A stretch of 64,000 nt of DNA from Chytridium lagenaria (Eukaryota > Chytridiomycota > Chytridiomycetes > Chytridiales > Chytridiaceae), in NCBI GenBank assembly GCA_025449115.1, contig JAHLKC010000143.1:1-64000 (forward strand), read 5' to 3'. Numbering within the stretch: position 1 is the first letter of the stretch; the number at the start of each line of letters is the position of its first letter. The notes beneath the pieces were generated by a model. That model was not told the DNA's origin and did no database searches. It was given only the letters and a program-made list of their open reading frames with translations. A program made the position numbers and the translations under genes. Below, piece by piece: positions 62,064-64,000 of the stretch.

Positions 62064-64000
62064 TCACCGTCGCTTCTTGTTTTTCTTCTCCCTCGCCTTT
62101 TCATTGCGCTTCTCCTTCTTCGTGACACCGTCAACCATCTACAAAACACACCGGTATCAGCATATTATAACTTTTTTTAAAACAAGAAATGAGCATAAAA
62201 GTACCTTATATCTTCCTTTAACACCCTTTGGCCGTCCTTTCAAACCTCTATTCATATTTCTTGCCACAACAACCTCCGGCCGTTTGGTCTTCTTTGCCAA
62301 AGCCTTCTTCATGATCTTACTTGCATCCCTCAATTTAGTCCGATCAGGTACATCCTCATCATCCGCTACAATCGTCGCCTTCTTCAACGCCTTCTTCAAC
62401 TTATTATCCGCCTTCATCTTTTGTCTAAACTTCGCCTCCGCAACCTTCTTGATGGTCGTGCATCGAGCGCGCGCATACGAGCTTTCATCAATTGAACTGC
62501 TTCTTTGGTAACGGGAGGTGACGTTGACTGTGGCGTTTTTCGTCTTGGAGGAACCATTCGGGCATACCGTCGGGGTCATTAAAGAGTAGCGGTTGAAGGC
62601 GTCGTCGATAAGATCACGACGAACCTTTTTGGATAAGCTTTTCAGCGAGGTGTACTTTTCGCGGAATCAATAATGAAGTTGTGTTGGGGTCGTGAATTGC
62701 GGTCAGCATCAAGGAGGGGCGATTTCATAACGGCAGGGAGGAGCATTATCATCGTCGTCGTCTTCTTCACCTTAACCATTTTCACTAAAACAGAAAATGT
62801 AAGTTTAATGTGGTAGATTAAAACAAAGGGCATTCAAAAATAATAAACAATTATTGAAACAAAAGGCATTGAAGAACATTAAAAAAATTATGCAAAAAAA
62901 GAAGTATTACTTCTTTCTAGGCTTATAATACCTCATCCGACTCCGAGTCAGATGCTGCCAACACCCTTTCCCATATCCTTCAGAACAGACCTCCACTATC
63001 AGCCCTCAAATAGGAACTTTTGAAAAACATCTTTGCTTATTCGACAACTGCTCCTCATCCATCTCCTCCTCACCTCCGAATCAGAATCAGAATCAGAATC
63101 GGAGCCAGAGGCATGTCACTACCTTCCGCTTATCTGCGCATTCTGCTTCTTTCCATTCGATCCATACCATTCCTCAATTCCTTGCCACTTGCTTTCGCGC
63201 TTGCGGGCAGCTTAGGATACGGGAGCGATACGTTCTTCGTAAAGCTCGTACCTGCAAGAACGACGGGTCAATGTGATTCCGAACATCGTTGCAAACTAAA
63301 AAAAAACAACGAAAAAAAAAACCATACAAGTTGTTCATCTCATCCTCAAATGCTTCACTTTCACTCTCTTCATCCTCCGTCTCGCTTTCGTCCTCCTCTC
63401 GTCATCATCAACAATCGCAGGGATTTCGTCGCCTTGATTTTTTTTCCGGCATCCTCTTCTTCTTCCTCTTGGTTATCCATATCATCACAATCATCCCACC
63501 GTCAACCTCAAGACCAATATCAGTCGGTGTCTCCATACAAGACGAAGACGGAGAAGTTGCTTGCTTGCGGCCACAGCCTTAGCTTCTCACGCTTCAACTC
63601 GCCTCCATCTCACGGCTTGTCTTGAAGCTTTATTTGCAACGAATGTCAGTGAAACGCGATAATATGGTTAAAACGGTTAAGTACGCACTTCTTCAGCCAT
63701 AGCTTCGCCTTCTCCGGCGTCTTCGTCTTTTCGGGCTCCTCTCGCCTCCTTTACAGCTTTTTCGGGTTTAACCCAAGTTTCCTGATCCATCCCTCCACTT
63801 CATCAACTCCTTGAACTCCCTTTTCCCAAGAACTCTCAAATCATCACAGTACTCTTGATTGCGTCAGTGGTAAGATGATGATTCCTTATATCTTTTTCTT
63901 CGTCGTAAATGTAAGCTGTTTGATTTCGCGAGGAGAGTGACGAATTCGACCTTTCGCATGAAATCAGAGACGGAGTTGACTACGTGGAGAATTGCGGCCG
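62064..64000 (-). CDS. SPB1: rRNA 2'-O-methyltransferase Spb1, C-terminal part (runs off window)
   Basis: Nucleolar AdoMet-dependent methyltransferase of the FtsJ/RrmJ class acting on 25S rRNA during 60S maturation. Only the C-terminal domain is in the window; the N-terminal catalytic domain lies beyond 64000. At the right edge: SDFMRKVEFVTLLAKSNSL, then EEKDIRNHHLTTDAIKS, CDDLRVLGKREFKELMKWRD, all matching the family's central region. Acidic Ser/Asp/Glu exons lie at 63000-63500. Then come KKVRRDLIDDAFNRYSFNDP, DGMPEWFLQDEKRH, and KKVAEAKFRQKMKA to MKKALAKKTKRPEVVVA, GLKGRPKGVKGRYK. The last exon (62138-62064) encodes MVDGVTKKEKRNEKAREKKN and the basic end. One-base frame breaks occur near 62590, 62500 and 63860. 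Confidence 0.9.

Overview
The window is nuclear DNA from a fungus, very probably a zoosporic (flagellated, chytrid-like) lineage. Nearly every gene has several short GT-AG introns. Two genes point to fungi: MDM34, a subunit of the fungus-specific ERMES tether, and an ATP sulfurylase carrying the APS-kinase-like C-terminal domain typical of filamentous fungi. A TMEM216/TMEM17-family gene encodes a protein of the ciliary transition zone, which is expected only in lineages that still build a flagellum. No species can be named from the sequence alone.

Layout, left to right. 1-12 kb: a T-rich flank, a multi-pass membrane protein (+), a large Ser-rich low-complexity protein (-) and a SANT/SHAQKYF Myb-like protein with a possible degenerate MPN domain (-). 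12-20 kb: ATP sulfurylase MET3 (+), a secreted alpha-carbonic anhydrase with a KPATEV-repeat tail (+) and a glutathione S-transferase-like protein (-). 20-30 kb: a single-pass membrane protein with a C-terminal SH3 domain (-), a type II membrane glycosyltransferase-like protein (+), a class II cyclic-nucleotide phosphodiesterase (-), and a retroposed insertion with a 32-A tail and a 13-bp target-site duplication. 30-45 kb: an unrecognised protein (-), PUS1 pseudouridine synthase (-), a large unrecognised protein (+), the TMEM216-like gene (-) and MDE1 of methionine salvage (+) with a decayed copy of its last exon behind it. 45-64 kb: a coiled-coil protein (-), a CDC4/POP1-type F-box/WD40 protein (+), a J-domain/TMEM185-like membrane protein (+), low-molecular-weight tyrosine phosphatase (+), MDM34 (-) and the 3' part of the rRNA methyltransferase gene SPB1 (-, cut by the window end).

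The genes are mostly unrelated housekeeping and signalling functions, with no operon-like or cluster logic. MET3 (sulfate activation) and MDE1 (methionine salvage) both belong to sulfur metabolism but lie 29 kb apart. Most recognisable genes contain apparent one-base frameshifts inside strongly conserved motifs, often in short homopolymers. The best explanation is uncorrected indels in a long-read assembly rather than mass pseudogenisation, so the CDS spans below are gene extents, not clean reading frames. I found no CRISPR array, rRNA or convincing tRNA, and no clearly undescribed multi-gene system. The most distinctive non-genic signal is the retroposed element at 29557-30209.
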